Shown: one piece after another, positions 45,412-53,791 of the stretch
Layout of the letters: the number at the start of each line of letters is the position of its first letter
How positions within the stretch are numbered: the stretch's first letter is position 1
Source: a bacterium
Lineage (GTDB): Bacteria > Chloroflexota > Anaerolineae > Caldilineales > Caldilineaceae
DNA length: 64,000 bases
Direction: 5' to 3'
NCBI GenBank assembly: GCA_016124945.1
Contig: WGMT01000033.1
Span: forward strand, 62,001 to 126,000
Made by a program: the position numbers and the translations under genes
The notes under the pieces: generated by a model
Database searches by the model: none
What the model was told of the DNA's origin: nothing
What the model saw: the letters and a program-made list of their open reading frames with translations, nothing else

Positions 45412-47019
45412 CTACGGTCGAAAATCTACATCTTCCTCGCGATTGTGTCGCGGACGATGCACCAACACTTCGGTGGTGAGCGCCATCAGCGCACCGCTGA
45501 CGCCTGTCTGCAACGCTGTGTAGAGGACACGCACCGGGTCGACGAACGGCGCTGTGGACGCGTCGACGTAGCACTCGCGTAGCACGTCGTAGGCGCAGTC
45601 GGGGGATTCTTGTAGCCGGGCCAAGATGGGCGCCGCTTCCAACCCGGCGTTGGTGATCAGTGCCGTGGCGGGGGCGGTCAATGCGCTGCGCAAAATGTCG
45701 AGGCCGGGGGCTTCCTCGTCGGGCAGATTGAGGTGATCCAGCGCCCGCGCCGCTGCCAAAAAGGCCACGCCTCCGCCGGTGACCACGCCGTCGATCAGGC
45801 CCATGCGTACCACGTCTATCGCTTCTTGGCTACGTTCTTTGAGGTAATCGCGCTCGGCGTCAGATGCGCCGCCGATGTGGAGCAGCGCCACGCCACCGGT
45901 CAACTTGCCCGACCGTTCGATAAGACGATCCCGGTCGCGCCCGTAGCCCGCATTGGGAATCTGTTTGCGCAGCCAGTCGGCGCGTTGACGCACAGCGGCG
46001 GGGCGTCCTTTGCCGCCGATGACGGTGAAGCTGGATCGGATGGCCTGTACTTCGTCGGCCTGGCCCAGATCGGCCAACTTCATCTTGCTGATGCGTTCAC
46101 CGCTAACGGAGAGTAGCACTCGTCCCCCACAGAGCGCGGCCAGGTCTTCGAGGACGTCGGTCTTCTCGATCCCCAGGCCGGGGGCTTTGATGGCGAGGGT
46201 GGGCAGCGCACCGCGATTCTTGTTGGTGACAAGTACGTTGAGCGCTTCCCCTTCGATGACGGGCGCAATCACCACCAGTCCACGTTTGCCGTTGCCGGCC
46301 TGCCGCACCTGTTCGAGGATGGGCACCAGTTCTTCGCCGTTGGAAAGCTGTTGATCGGTGAAGAGGAGAAAGGGATCGTTGAGCACCGCTTTGCTGCCTT
46401 CGGTGCAAAAATAGGACGAGACCCAGCCGTTGTTCCACATGACGCCGCGAATGTAGCGGCGGTCGTGGACGCGGGCGTAATTGTTGCGGATCTCCACGGC
46501 CCCATGCGCGCCGACGGTGTCGAAGATCTCTTCGATGAACTTGCCCAGCGTCTCGTTGCCGGTGATGCCGACGGCCATCGCCTCGATCTGTTTCGGGTCT
46601 TCGAGGGGACGGGCCTGCGCCTGCAATTCGGCCAACGCCGCGGCGAGTCCCTTCTCAATTCCTCGGCGCAGGGACATGACGTTGTGGCCGGCGGCGACAT
46701 AGCGTTCGGCGACGTTGAGGAGGTGGCGGGCGATGACCACGGCGGTGGTGCTGCCGTCGCCCACGGCCTCTTCCACCTGCCAGGCAATGTGACGGGCCAG
46801 GAACGCGCCCATTGTCTCGAAGCGATTGGGCAGGCCGAGGAATTGGCGGGCGATGGTGGCGCCGTCGTCGAGCAGGTTGGGGGGGCGGCGTGGGTTGTCC
46901 TGGGCCACGGCGACGATACGTCCACGCGGGCCGAGGGTCACCTGCATCAACTGGGCGAGGCGGTTGAATCCTCGGTTGAGTGCGCGGCGCGAGGCCGGTT
47001 CAAAGACGATGCGTGTCAT
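45412..47019 (-). CDS. Divergent GroEL-like (Cpn60) protein
   Basis: The 535-residue protein spans the full Hsp60 length and keeps the equatorial ATP site: MQVTLGPRGR, NLLDDGATIAR with Asp52, and VGDGSTTAVVIA with Asp88. The apical domain is recognisable (PFLLFTDQQLSN, KAPGLGIEKTDVLEDLA). The conserved hydrolysis Asp near position 398 of GroEL aligns with a Glu (SQEAIDVVR, about residue 395), and GVVTGGGVAFL follows. The C-terminal GGM tail is absent, replaced by a basic/acidic end. No groES is adjacent. It is therefore more likely a specialised paralogue than the housekeeping chaperonin. An extended -10 promoter lies upstream. Confidence 0.82.
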   Translation of the reverse strand: MTRIVFEPASRRALNRGFNRLAQLMQVTLGPRGRIVAVAQDNPRRPPNLLDDGATIARQFLGLPNRFETMGAFLARHIAWQVEEAVGDGSTTAVVIARHLLNVAERYVAAGHNVMSLRRGIEKGLAAALAELQAQARPLEDPKQIEAMAVGITGNETLGKFIEEIFDTVGAHGAVEIRNNYARVHDRRYIRGVMWNNGWVSSYFCTEGSKAVLNDPFLLFTDQQLSNGEELVPILEQVRQAGNGKRGLVVIAPVIEGEALNVLVTNKNRGALPTLAIKAPGLGIEKTDVLEDLAALCGGRVLLSVSGERISKMKLADLGQADEVQAIRSSFTVIGGKGRPAAVRQRADWLRKQIPNAGYGRDRDRLIERSGKLTGGVALLHIGGASDAERDYLKERSQEAIDVVRMGLIDGVVTGGGVAFLAAARALDHLNLPDEEAPGLDILRSALTAPATALITNAGLEAAPILARLQESPDCAYDVLRECYVDASTAPFVDPVRVLYTALQTGVSGALMALTTEVLVHRPRHNREEDVDFRP

Positions 47020-47061
47020 GGAAGCTCAGATCAATGGGTGGATGACGGATGTTTAAGCGGG

Positions 47062-47070
47062 ATTATACCA
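47062..47070 (-). promoter_or_regulatory. Extended -10 promoter of the GroEL-like gene
   Basis: TGGTATAAT on the minus strand, about 43 bp before the ATG, combines a perfect -10 box with the TGN extension. No good -35 is present. The same nonamer occurs at 63979-63987. Confidence 0.5.
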
Positions 47071-47209
47071 CGAAGATGGGGAGAGGCGAGGATGCGAAGG
47101 TGAAGGGGTGACAAGGTGAAGGGGGATATCGGTTTTCCCATTTCAGCTGGCGGTTTCAACTTCTAAAGTAATGCTACTTTGAAAACCGAAGTTCGCGTTG
47201 GACTAGTGA

Positions 47210-47313
47210 CGCTGGTTGAGTAGCGCAGCGTATCGAAACCAAGGAACGGGTCTACACAGAATCAGGTCTCGTCGACCCGCTTGGTTTCGATACGCTACGC
47301 TACTCAACCAGCG
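47210..47313. repeat. 34-bp inverted repeat (GGTTGAGTAGCG / CGATACGCTA type)
   Basis: 47210-47243 and 47280-47313 are reverse complements with one mismatch, and CGGGTC/GACCCG extend the stem into the loop. No gene is seen in 47071-47352; this repeat occupies most of it. The core GGTTGAGTAGCGTAGCG is of a type familiar from intergenic palindromes of actinobacterial genomes. Confidence 0.8.
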
Positions 47314-47352
47314 CTAGCGTAACCTCCGTTTTCAACCTGAACGCACTTTAGG

Positions 47353-48009
47353 TTAGCGTGTTTCGTCGCGGAATCGGCTGATTCTCGTTTGAATGTCGGA
47401 GACGATGGATCGAACTTTGGCCATGTCGCTCTCGCTGAGATGGGATGAGAGTTCCGTTAGCAGAGCCGGCACATTGGGCTGGTAGTAGTGTAGGAGGGTG
47501 GCGACGTCATTTTCGTATATGCCTACCCTTGCGAAATTGCCATGTCGGTACAAAGACGGCAATGCATATAGCTTCAACAAGAGCAGCCCGTCCACGGTTG
47601 CCAAAGGGATGTCTTGGTCGAGGAAACTCTGCACTTTGGTGAATTGCTCGTGTACCTTTTTGAATAATGGGTTTTGCGTCAACAGGACGTCAATCTGCAA
47701 CCCGTCGTAATCTGCGCGTACGAAGTAGGTGTCTTTGCTGGTTATTTTGAACTCAGGCAGCGCATCTAGTGAAGAAAGCGCCATGATCAGGTCAAGATCC
47801 TGTGTGTTGCGGCCTTCGACGTAGTACAAGATGGCAATACCGCCAACGAGGACATAGTCAATACGGCGCTGTTTCAACAACGCAAAGAGATTTTGAACCG
47901 CGTCGATCAACTGATTTGAGTTCGACATATCCTGTGTCCAGTTCTTGACATCGAACACGACGCCGTCGCGGATGATACGGCCGATCTGTGCCGTGCTTTG
48001 GAGTGTCAT
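47353..48009 (-). CDS. Nucleotidyltransferase-fold protein (AbiEii/MNT-like)
   Basis: This 218-residue protein has the polymerase-beta nucleotidyltransferase signature: YVLVGGIAILYYVEGRNT with Gly56-Gly57, then the metal pair Asp71/Asp73 in QDLDLIM. The later strand GLQIDVLL probably gives the third carboxylate. Members are AbiEii-type toxins or defence and addiction nucleotidyltransferases. No clear antitoxin partner is adjacent, so it may be an orphan. GAGGA lies 8-9 nt before ATG 48009; an internal ATG at 47928 is less well supported. A palindrome-containing promoter region lies upstream. Confidence 0.75.
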   Translation of the reverse strand: MTLQSTAQIGRIIRDGVVFDVKNWTQDMSNSNQLIDAVQNLFALLKQRRIDYVLVGGIAILYYVEGRNTQDLDLIMALSSLDALPEFKITSKDTYFVRADYDGLQIDVLLTQNPLFKKVHEQFTKVQSFLDQDIPLATVDGLLLLKLYALPSLYRHGNFARVGIYENDVATLLHYYQPNVPALLTELSSHLSESDMAKVRSIVSDIQTRISRFRDETR

Positions 48010-48070
48010 CGTGCTCTTCCTCGCATACTACTTTCAATACGAATTTCAATATGATCGATTGACGCCATGT

Positions 48071-48099
48071 ATTATACCCCAGAACCGGTTCTCATTCAC
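48071..48099 (-). promoter_or_regulatory. Promoter region with AGAACCGGTTCT palindrome
   Basis: On the minus strand a perfect TATAAT (48076-48071) lies about 65 bp before the nucleotidyltransferase start, with a poor -35 (GTGAAT). The perfect 12-bp palindrome AGAACCGGTTCT (48081-48092) fills the spacer, where a repressor would act. Confidence 0.45.
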
Positions 48100-49328
48100 G
48101 GCGCGACGGGCAGGGCATTCAGCCCGCGGAAAATGACCCCGATGCGCCAGGCCAATTCGTCGGGCGGCGTGGCCGGCTGCAAGGATGGCCGGCGCGTGAA
48201 GAGGGCGCGCAGGGCGATGCGTCCTTCGAGGCGGGCCAGGGGCGCGCCCAGGCAGTAGTGCGCGCCACGCCCGAAGGCAATATGCGCGTGGACGTCTTCA
48301 CGTTGCAGATCCAACTGGTGTGGGCAGACAAACTGCCGTTCATCGCGGTTGGCCGAAGTCAGCACGACACGCACAATGTCGCCACGTTTGATTTCTTGGC
48401 CGTGCAGGGTCACGTCCTGGCGCGCCCAGCGTGTGGTGGACGTTTCCACCGGGCCGTCGTAGCGCAGGAGTTCTTCGATGGCGGCGTCCCAGGCTGCGTC
48501 GCTGTTGTCGGCCAGCAGCCGCGTCAACTGCTCGGGGTGTTGCATGAGGGCCAGCGCGCCGTTGCCCAAGAGGTTGACCACAGTCTCGTAGCCGGTGACG
48601 AAGAGCAGCGCCACCATGCTGGAAAGTTCTTCTTCGCTGAGCCGCTCACCTTGCGCTTCGGCGACCACCAGCGCGCTGATGAGATCGTCGCCAGGGTGGA
48701 TGCGCCGTTGGGCGAACATCTCGTTCAAATAGTCGACGAAGGCGCGGATGCGGCGTTTGCGCTCTTTCAGCGAAATGCCGTGGCGTCCTGGCGCGATAAT
48801 GGCTTTGCTCCACTCGTGGACCTCTCCTTGATCGGCGGCGGGAATGCCCAACATTTCCATGATGACGGTGATGGGCAAGGGGAAGGCGTAGCCGCTCATC
48901 AGATCCCAAGGAGGCGGAGACGCGGCCATCTGGTCGAGCAGGGACGTGGCGATCTGGGCGATGCGTGGCGCCAGGCTGTCCACGCGGCGGGGGGTGAAGG
49001 CCAGGTTGACCAGGGTGCGCAGCCGCGTATGGTCCGGTGGATCGGCGAAGAGCATGTTGCGGTTGATCATGCGCGAGACGTTGGGTGTGGCGTTGCTGTC
49101 TCGCTTCTCGTCGCTGCGGGCGTTCAGCGGGTCTTTGGCGAATAGATCGCCGTTGTCTTTGAGGACGGTGAGCACGTCTTCGTAGCGGGTGATGTACCAG
49201 ATGCGGGCGCCGTAGGGTGCATGGTGACAGTAGACCGGATGGTCGCTGCGCAGCGTCGCGTACGTGGGGAACGGGTCCGCTTTGAATTCGAGGCTGAAGA
49301 GATCGAGAGCTGGCGCGTTGGGTGTCAT
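48096..49328 (-). CDS. Cytochrome P450 (bacterial class I type)
   Basis: This 410-residue soluble P450 has the heme-ligand motif FGRGAHYCLGAPLARLEG (Cys about residue 358), the ExxR pair in IEELLRYDGPV with Arg of the following strand, and an I-helix segment MVALLFVTGYETVVNLLGNG, where the usual A/G-G-x-E/D-T appears as GYET. The early motif MLFADPPDHTRLRTLVNLAF is typical of CYP107/CYP105-like enzymes. It would hydroxylate a small hydrophobic substrate with an outside ferredoxin and reductase, none of which is encoded nearby. AAGGAAC supports the start at 49328. Confidence 0.93.
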   Translation of the reverse strand: MTPNAPALDLFSLEFKADPFPTYATLRSDHPVYCHHAPYGARIWYITRYEDVLTVLKDNGDLFAKDPLNARSDEKRDSNATPNVSRMINRNMLFADPPDHTRLRTLVNLAFTPRRVDSLAPRIAQIATSLLDQMAASPPPWDLMSGYAFPLPITVIMEMLGIPAADQGEVHEWSKAIIAPGRHGISLKERKRRIRAFVDYLNEMFAQRRIHPGDDLISALVVAEAQGERLSEEELSSMVALLFVTGYETVVNLLGNGALALMQHPEQLTRLLADNSDAAWDAAIEELLRYDGPVETSTTRWARQDVTLHGQEIKRGDIVRVVLTSANRDERQFVCPHQLDLQREDVHAHIAFGRGAHYCLGAPLARLEGRIALRALFTRRPSLQPATPPDELAWRIGVIFRGLNALPVAP

Positions 49329-49401
49329 GGTTGTTCCTTCCACAATTTACTTGCTGAGATCTACGCTTCACCCATGGCCATGATGGCGTTTGGGCTTGAA
49401 G

Positions 49402-49926
49402 TCAAACCCTGCGAAGACAGCCAACAACCAATGTCATGCCGCAGCCTAGATTGTCTGTGGGGCGACGTGTGAATCCGAATTTGTCGTAGAATGCTTCTTT
49501 GCCAATGGCGCTCATCAGCCCGACGTATGTATTGTGAACTGCATGTGCGTCGATGTAGGCCATGATCCGGTTCATGATCTGCGTGCCGATGCCGCGTTTC
49601 TGGTATTCGGGCAACACGATCACATCTTGGATGTAAAAAACCAGGACGCCGTCCCCGACGACTCGGCCCATCGCCACGATTTCGCCTGCCTGGTAGACGG
49701 AAACACAGAAGAGCGTGGCTTGCAGCCCGCGTGCAACGTCGGCCAAATCGGCGTAACCACCCCAACCAATGGTTTGGCGCAGGTAGTTGTATTTCTCTGC
49801 TGTCGGTGGTGCTTCGACATAGGTCAGTTCGAGGTCTTCGATCATGAGGAAGTCTTTGGGTTCTCTGCGTTCTATGTGGTTGATTTTTGTTGCTTGCAGA
49901 GATGTCGGTACGGGCGGATCACGCAC
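49402..49926 (-). CDS. GNAT-family N-acetyltransferase
   Basis: This 174-residue protein shows the acetyl-CoA signature VIVLPEYQKRGIGTQIMNRI (V-x-x-x-x-R/Q-x-x-G-x-G/A) and a C-terminal FYDKFGFTRRP, both standard in GNATs. The acceptor substrate is unknown. The GTG at 49926 has GGAG 7 nt upstream and is used; the conserved fold begins near an internal ATG at 49845, which has no ribosome-binding site. It follows the AAA ATPase gene on the same strand with a 47-bp gap. Confidence 0.85.
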   Translation of the reverse strand: MRDPPVPTSLQATKINHIERREPKDFLMIEDLELTYVEAPPTAEKYNYLRQTIGWGGYADLADVARGLQATLFCVSVYQAGEIVAMGRVVGDGVLVFYIQDVIVLPEYQKRGIGTQIMNRIMAYIDAHAVHNTYVGLMSAIGKEAFYDKFGFTRRPTDNLGCGMTLVVGCLRRV

Positions 49927-49973
49927 TGTCTCCGTCCTCGTTTATGGCCAGTGGGCAGACCGTTGTTGCCCAT

Positions 49974-50705
49974 TCAGGCGTCATCATCCAGCAGATAACG
50001 GAGCATTGCCGGATAGTTGATAAGGAAGTCCTTTGTTACATTGTAGTGCTCCGTTTCGTCGTATGCCACTTCGGTGATGCCGTCGTCATTGAGCAGCAAG
50101 ATCTTGGCGCGAGGATAGGCCATGAGGATGGGCGAGTGGGTGGCAATGATGAACTGCGACTCCGCCTGTACCAGCCTGTGGATCGCGGTCAACGCCGCCA
50201 TCTGCCGATTGGGGGAGAGCGCCGCTTCCGGCTCGTCGAAGATGTAGAGGCCGTTGCCGCGCAGTTTGTCGGTCAGCGTAGAAAAGAAGGCTTCGCCGTG
50301 CGAACGCGCATGCAGGGACATGCCGCCGTACCCTCCCAAATAGCCGGTGGTGTCCATGTAGGTGGCGACGTTGTAGAAGCTTTCTGCGCGCAAGAAGTAG
50401 CCGTCTCTGGGCCGCTTGAAGCTCTTTTCTAGCCTCAGGTGCTCGGCCAGATTGGAAATGTCGTCGGCACTTTGCAGACGGACGTTCTTGGTGCCGCCTT
50501 CGGCGCTGAAGCCCATAGACATGGCAATCGCCTCGATCAACGTGGATTTCCCCGCGCCGTTTTCACCGACGAGGAAGGTCACATCAGGGTGGAATTCGAT
50601 TTCGTCCATCGAGCGAATGGCCGGGATGGCAAAAGGATAGGCGTTGGTGTCTTCGACGGTGTCCCAGTCGATTTTGATTTTGCGCAGGTATGGACGTGCT
50701 TGCAT
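49974..50705 (-). CDS. AAA-family (SMC/RecF-like) ATPase
   Basis: This 243-residue single-domain ATPase has Walker A GENGAGKST (residues 47-55), Walker B LYIFDEPEAAL near 153-163 and the H-loop FIIATHSPILMAYP. The coiled coil of full SMC proteins is missing. It is close to the small predicted AAA ATPases (AAA_21/AAA_23) whose role is unclear. Its ATG directly follows the TAA of the enolase-superfamily gene, with no gap, so translation is coupled. Confidence 0.85.
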   Translation of the reverse strand: MQARPYLRKIKIDWDTVEDTNAYPFAIPAIRSMDEIEFHPDVTFLVGENGAGKSTLIEAIAMSMGFSAEGGTKNVRLQSADDISNLAEHLRLEKSFKRPRDGYFLRAESFYNVATYMDTTGYLGGYGGMSLHARSHGEAFFSTLTDKLRGNGLYIFDEPEAALSPNRQMAALTAIHRLVQAESQFIIATHSPILMAYPRAKILLLNDDGITEVAYDETEHYNVTKDFLINYPAMLRYLLDDDA

Positions 50706-51860
50706 TTACCAGATCGCCGTTCGTTTCTTTTCGAAATAGGACCAATCCCACTCTGCACCCCAGCCGGGGCCGGTCGGCGGTTGGATCACGCCATTTTGTG
50801 GGATGGGGGGGTTGAGCAGCCCGATCTCCTTCCCCAATTCATCACGCGTGCCGCCGGGGAAGTATTCGTAGTAGCTGGTGTTTTGCAGTGCGCAGACCAT
50901 GTGCGCGTGGACCAGACCAAACAGTCCGCCAGGGCCATTGAGTTCGATGCGGGCGTTGTGCATCTCGGCCAGGTGCGCCAGCTTGAGCAGGCCGGTGGCG
51001 CCGACACGGGCGTTGCCGCGCAACCAGTCGGTCGTCCTGCTGATCAGCCACTGCGCACTGAGATCAACGTCGTGCATCAGCGTCTCCGGCGCGAGGACGG
51101 GGATATCCAACGCCACACAAAGACGCTGTAAGCCCTGTTGATCGCGATCCGGCAGCGGTTCCTCCAACCAGAGGAAGCGTAGATCCTCCAGCGCCCGCCC
51201 CACGCGCAGCGCATCTTCGTAGTTGTAGTGGCTGAGCACGGCGTCGTGGAGCAGCGTCACACCTGGCCCCACGGCGTCGCGGATGGCGGCGAACCACTCG
51301 ATGTTTTCGTCCGCGCTGTTGGTCAGATGATCCTTGATCGCGGGGAAACCCATCTCCACTGCTTTGAGCGAATCTTCGACCACCGCCTCTTTGGTCCTGC
51401 CGCCGCTGTTGTAGTAGGCCGGGCAAGCTAAGCGCGCCCGCCCCATCAGCGCGTAGACAGGTAGCCCTGCCGCCTTACCCGCAATGTCCCACAGGCAGTT
51501 GTCGAAGGCGCCGAACCAGCCGGGCCGGCTGAACATGCTGCGTGTGGCCGTGTGTAACTTGGCATAGAGCCGCTCCCTGTCAAATGGATCGCTGCCAATC
51601 GTGAGGATGCGCAACTGCTCCAGTTCGTTTGCACTCATGGTGGTGTAGCGAGCGTCGCCCACGGTGCAGATGCCCTCGATTCCGTCGTCCGTACGGACGT
51701 GGAGCACGTGGATCTCTTCGGTCTGACGTTCGGCGCGCTGCATAAGCGAACGTGTCGCCGTCCAGCGCTGCTTGCCCGCGGTAACCTGTTCCACCAGGTC
51801 AAACCGCCCCGTATTGGCGGGAACCTCGAAGACGGATACGAAAATCTCGGTGATTTTCAC
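50706..51860 (-). CDS. Mandelate racemase / muconate lactonizing-family enzyme (enolase superfamily)
   Basis: This 384-residue barrel enzyme has the N-terminal capping domain (VKITEIFVSVFEVPA) and the superfamily Mg site: Asp in TLLHDAVLS, Glu in WLEEPLPDRD and Glu in LAPETLMHD. The second-strand lysine lies in PAIKDHLT, as in racemase or acid-sugar dehydratase members with a KxH variant. It probably dehydrates or epimerises a sugar acid. The start is the GTG at 51860, which overlaps the TGA of the upstream ThuA gene (GTGA) with GGAG 7 nt upstream. Its neighbours ThuA and the AAA ATPase are co-transcribed. Confidence 0.85.
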   Translation of the reverse strand: MKITEIFVSVFEVPANTGRFDLVEQVTAGKQRWTATRSLMQRAERQTEEIHVLHVRTDDGIEGICTVGDARYTTMSANELEQLRILTIGSDPFDRERLYAKLHTATRSMFSRPGWFGAFDNCLWDIAGKAAGLPVYALMGRARLACPAYYNSGGRTKEAVVEDSLKAVEMGFPAIKDHLTNSADENIEWFAAIRDAVGPGVTLLHDAVLSHYNYEDALRVGRALEDLRFLWLEEPLPDRDQQGLQRLCVALDIPVLAPETLMHDVDLSAQWLISRTTDWLRGNARVGATGLLKLAHLAEMHNARIELNGPGGLFGLVHAHMVCALQNTSYYEYFPGGTRDELGKEIGLLNPPIPQNGVIQPPTGPGWGAEWDWSYFEKKRTAIW

Positions 51861-52504
51861 GCAATGCTCCATTCGATGCCACGCTTGAGGATGAGCCGAA
51901 AGTTGTCGTCTTCCCACGCCTGACGGTCGTGACCCAGTTGCAGGCAGAAGACTTTGCTCTTCTGGACCTGACGCACCCAGGCGACGGTGCCGGCGTTCTC
52001 AGGATGATCGGTGGTGAGCAGGATATGGTTGTCTTCCGCGGCGGCAGCGGCCATCTTGTAGGTCTCGTCGGTGATGGTCCACTCGGCGAGACCGGCGGTG
52101 ATGGGGTGCTCTTTGTTGACGACGGTGAGCGGCATCTGCTCGTCATGGTGATAGGACGCCAGGGAGCGGTCGGGGATGCCGACGATCTCGCTCCACAGGG
52201 GCCACCGCGGGTAGGCCAGCAGCGCATGGTGAAGGACGACGATGCCCTGGCCGGTCTGGAGCAGCCGTGACAGGGCGGATTGGGGTTTGCCACGGTAGCC
52301 CGGCTGCCCCTCGTCGTTGGGCGCGTCCGGCATCATGAAGTAGAAAAGTATGGCGTCGTAGCTGTCGCGTACGTCCTGGGGCGAGGCGGCGAAGTCGTCG
52401 ATATGCTGGATGTAGCTGTCGATCCCATGCAGGCTGCGGAACAGCGCGTGAAAGCCGATGACATCGTGTGACTTTGCGCCGGTGACAACGGCTAGGGTGA
52501 TCAT
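51857..52504 (-). CDS. ThuA-domain protein
   Basis: This 215-residue protein is related to ThuA (trehalose utilisation) and has a glutamine-amidotransferase-like flavodoxin fold. Family motifs are VVTGAKSHDVIGFHALF, GQGIVVLHHALL and PITAGLAEWTITDETYK, with CLQLGHDRQAWED near the C-terminus. ThuA-like proteins accompany sugar catabolic operons and are thought to bind or oxidise sugars; the chemistry is not settled. Its end overlaps the enolase-superfamily gene by 4 bp, so both enzymes probably act on one pathway. GGAG precedes ATG 52504. Confidence 0.85.
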   Translation of the reverse strand: MITLAVVTGAKSHDVIGFHALFRSLHGIDSYIQHIDDFAASPQDVRDSYDAILFYFMMPDAPNDEGQPGYRGKPQSALSRLLQTGQGIVVLHHALLAYPRWPLWSEIVGIPDRSLASYHHDEQMPLTVVNKEHPITAGLAEWTITDETYKMAAAAAEDNHILLTTDHPENAGTVAWVRQVQKSKVFCLQLGHDRQAWEDDNFRLILKRGIEWSIA

Positions 52505-52521
52505 GTGTGTCTCCGCTGATT

Positions 52522-53151
52522 CTATGATTCGCTCGCGTGGCGAACCGGCTGGCGCAGGATCGTCTTTAACTTCTCCGGCGCCACGCGGCGAGGATCGCTC
52601 AGGTAGATTTCGTGGTGTTTGCCTGTCTCCACGTAGCCGTTTTCGGGGATCCACTCGTTGTGCAGCCGCGCCAGGACCGGTCCTTCGTCGTCGTACGAGC
52701 CGATGTGCAGGATCTGCACCGACAGCCCTTCGTGGTAGCTTTCCAATCGTAGTTTGGGTAGCGCGGGCAGATCCTTTTGTGCGGTGACTTCGGCCACGGC
52801 TTGTTCGTAAAGTTCACGCGTCGCCCATGTGGGCGTCATGATCATCATTGTCCAATCCCAGGCGCTTTTGTCGCGGTGCTGGGTGAAGGTGGACATGTCC
52901 TCGGCCCACCATAGCCCTTCAAGGGGCGGCACAACGTAGTCGACCGCCGCCGTCTTCTTGACGGTGAACTTGAGTTTGTACGCCACGGTGTAGAGCGCTT
53001 CCACCGCGTCTTTGTATTCCTGCGCCACGTTGGGGTCACCGTGACCGTCGATCATGAGGAAGTGCATCGTCGGCACATCTACGGTGACAAAGTCCTTGGG
53101 CGAGGGCGCGTAGAGGTGTTTGTGGGTTTTCTTGAAATCCACCTTTTCCAT
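52522..53151 (-). CDS. GyrI-like small-molecule-binding domain protein
   Basis: This 209-residue SOUL/GyrI-fold protein carries no helix-turn-helix. Recognisable parts are TVDVPTMHFLMIDGHGDPN, YVVPPLEGLWW and SVQILHIGSYDDEGPVLARL, with a closing EIYLSDPRRVAPEKLKTI. Free-standing GyrI-like proteins bind hydrophobic ligands and some are cyclopropanoid hydrolases; the role here is unknown. GGAGG lies 5 nt before ATG 53151, while the longer frame has none. It lies 17 bp upstream of thuA on the same strand. Confidence 0.88.
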   Translation of the reverse strand: MEKVDFKKTHKHLYAPSPKDFVTVDVPTMHFLMIDGHGDPNVAQEYKDAVEALYTVAYKLKFTVKKTAAVDYVVPPLEGLWWAEDMSTFTQHRDKSAWDWTMMIMTPTWATRELYEQAVAEVTAQKDLPALPKLRLESYHEGLSVQILHIGSYDDEGPVLARLHNEWIPENGYVETGKHHEIYLSDPRRVAPEKLKTILRQPVRHASES

Positions 53152-53188
53152 CTTCGCCTCCGTGAATGGGTTGTCAACCATGTTCAAC

Positions 53189-53680
53189 TTATAGATCGAG
53201 CGAGCGCAGACCGTTCATGCCCAGGATGAGCGAGATTTCGCCGCCATGGTGCAGATCGTGCTCGAGGACATGGTAGATCACCCAACTGCGCGAGACATGA
53301 ATGACCTCACCGTCCCACTCGTCAGGGAAAGTCTGGGCGCACTCTTCGGCCGTCCAACGCTGCAAGCGGGATTCGATGAAGGCCCAGGTCTCTTCGAGGC
53401 CGCGCACCATCTCGGCGGCGCTGCGTGGTGGTGAATCGTGCCATCCCCAGGACATGTACTCGTTCATGGCGGCGTCTTCGTCCTGTAGGGTGCCGCTGAA
53501 CCAGCCGGCGCGCACACCGATAATGTGTTGCACGAGCTGTCCTAGCGGCCACATGTGCGGGGCCGGTTGCAGCGTAAGTTGGTCATCGCTGAGCGGGGCG
53601 ACGGCGTCGCGCAGTTTTTCCTGATAGCCGCGCCAATTTTCGTAGATGACGGCGAGCGTGGATTGATCTTGGGATTGCAT
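53189..53680 (-). CDS. DinB-family protein
   Basis: This 163-residue four-helix-bundle protein has the DinB/YfiT metal ligands: His in LGQLVQHIIGVRAGW and two in VIYHVLEHDLHHGGEISLIL. The family contains thiol S-transferases (bacillithiol- or mycothiol-dependent) and many uncharacterised members. AAGGAG precedes ATG 53680 by 8 nt. It is 37 bp upstream of the GyrI-like gene, suggesting one transcript. Confidence 0.88.
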   Translation of the reverse strand: MQSQDQSTLAVIYENWRGYQEKLRDAVAPLSDDQLTLQPAPHMWPLGQLVQHIIGVRAGWFSGTLQDEDAAMNEYMSWGWHDSPPRSAAEMVRGLEETWAFIESRLQRWTAEECAQTFPDEWDGEVIHVSRSWVIYHVLEHDLHHGGEISLILGMNGLRSLDL

Positions 53681-53791
53681 GGTTTTCTCCTTGGCCGAGA
53701 TTCTTTCCAGAATGGCGATCCACGAATGCATACGAAGGAGCAGAAAGATCCACAGATTTCACGGATTTGCTGGATTTCCAGAGGGGTTTTG

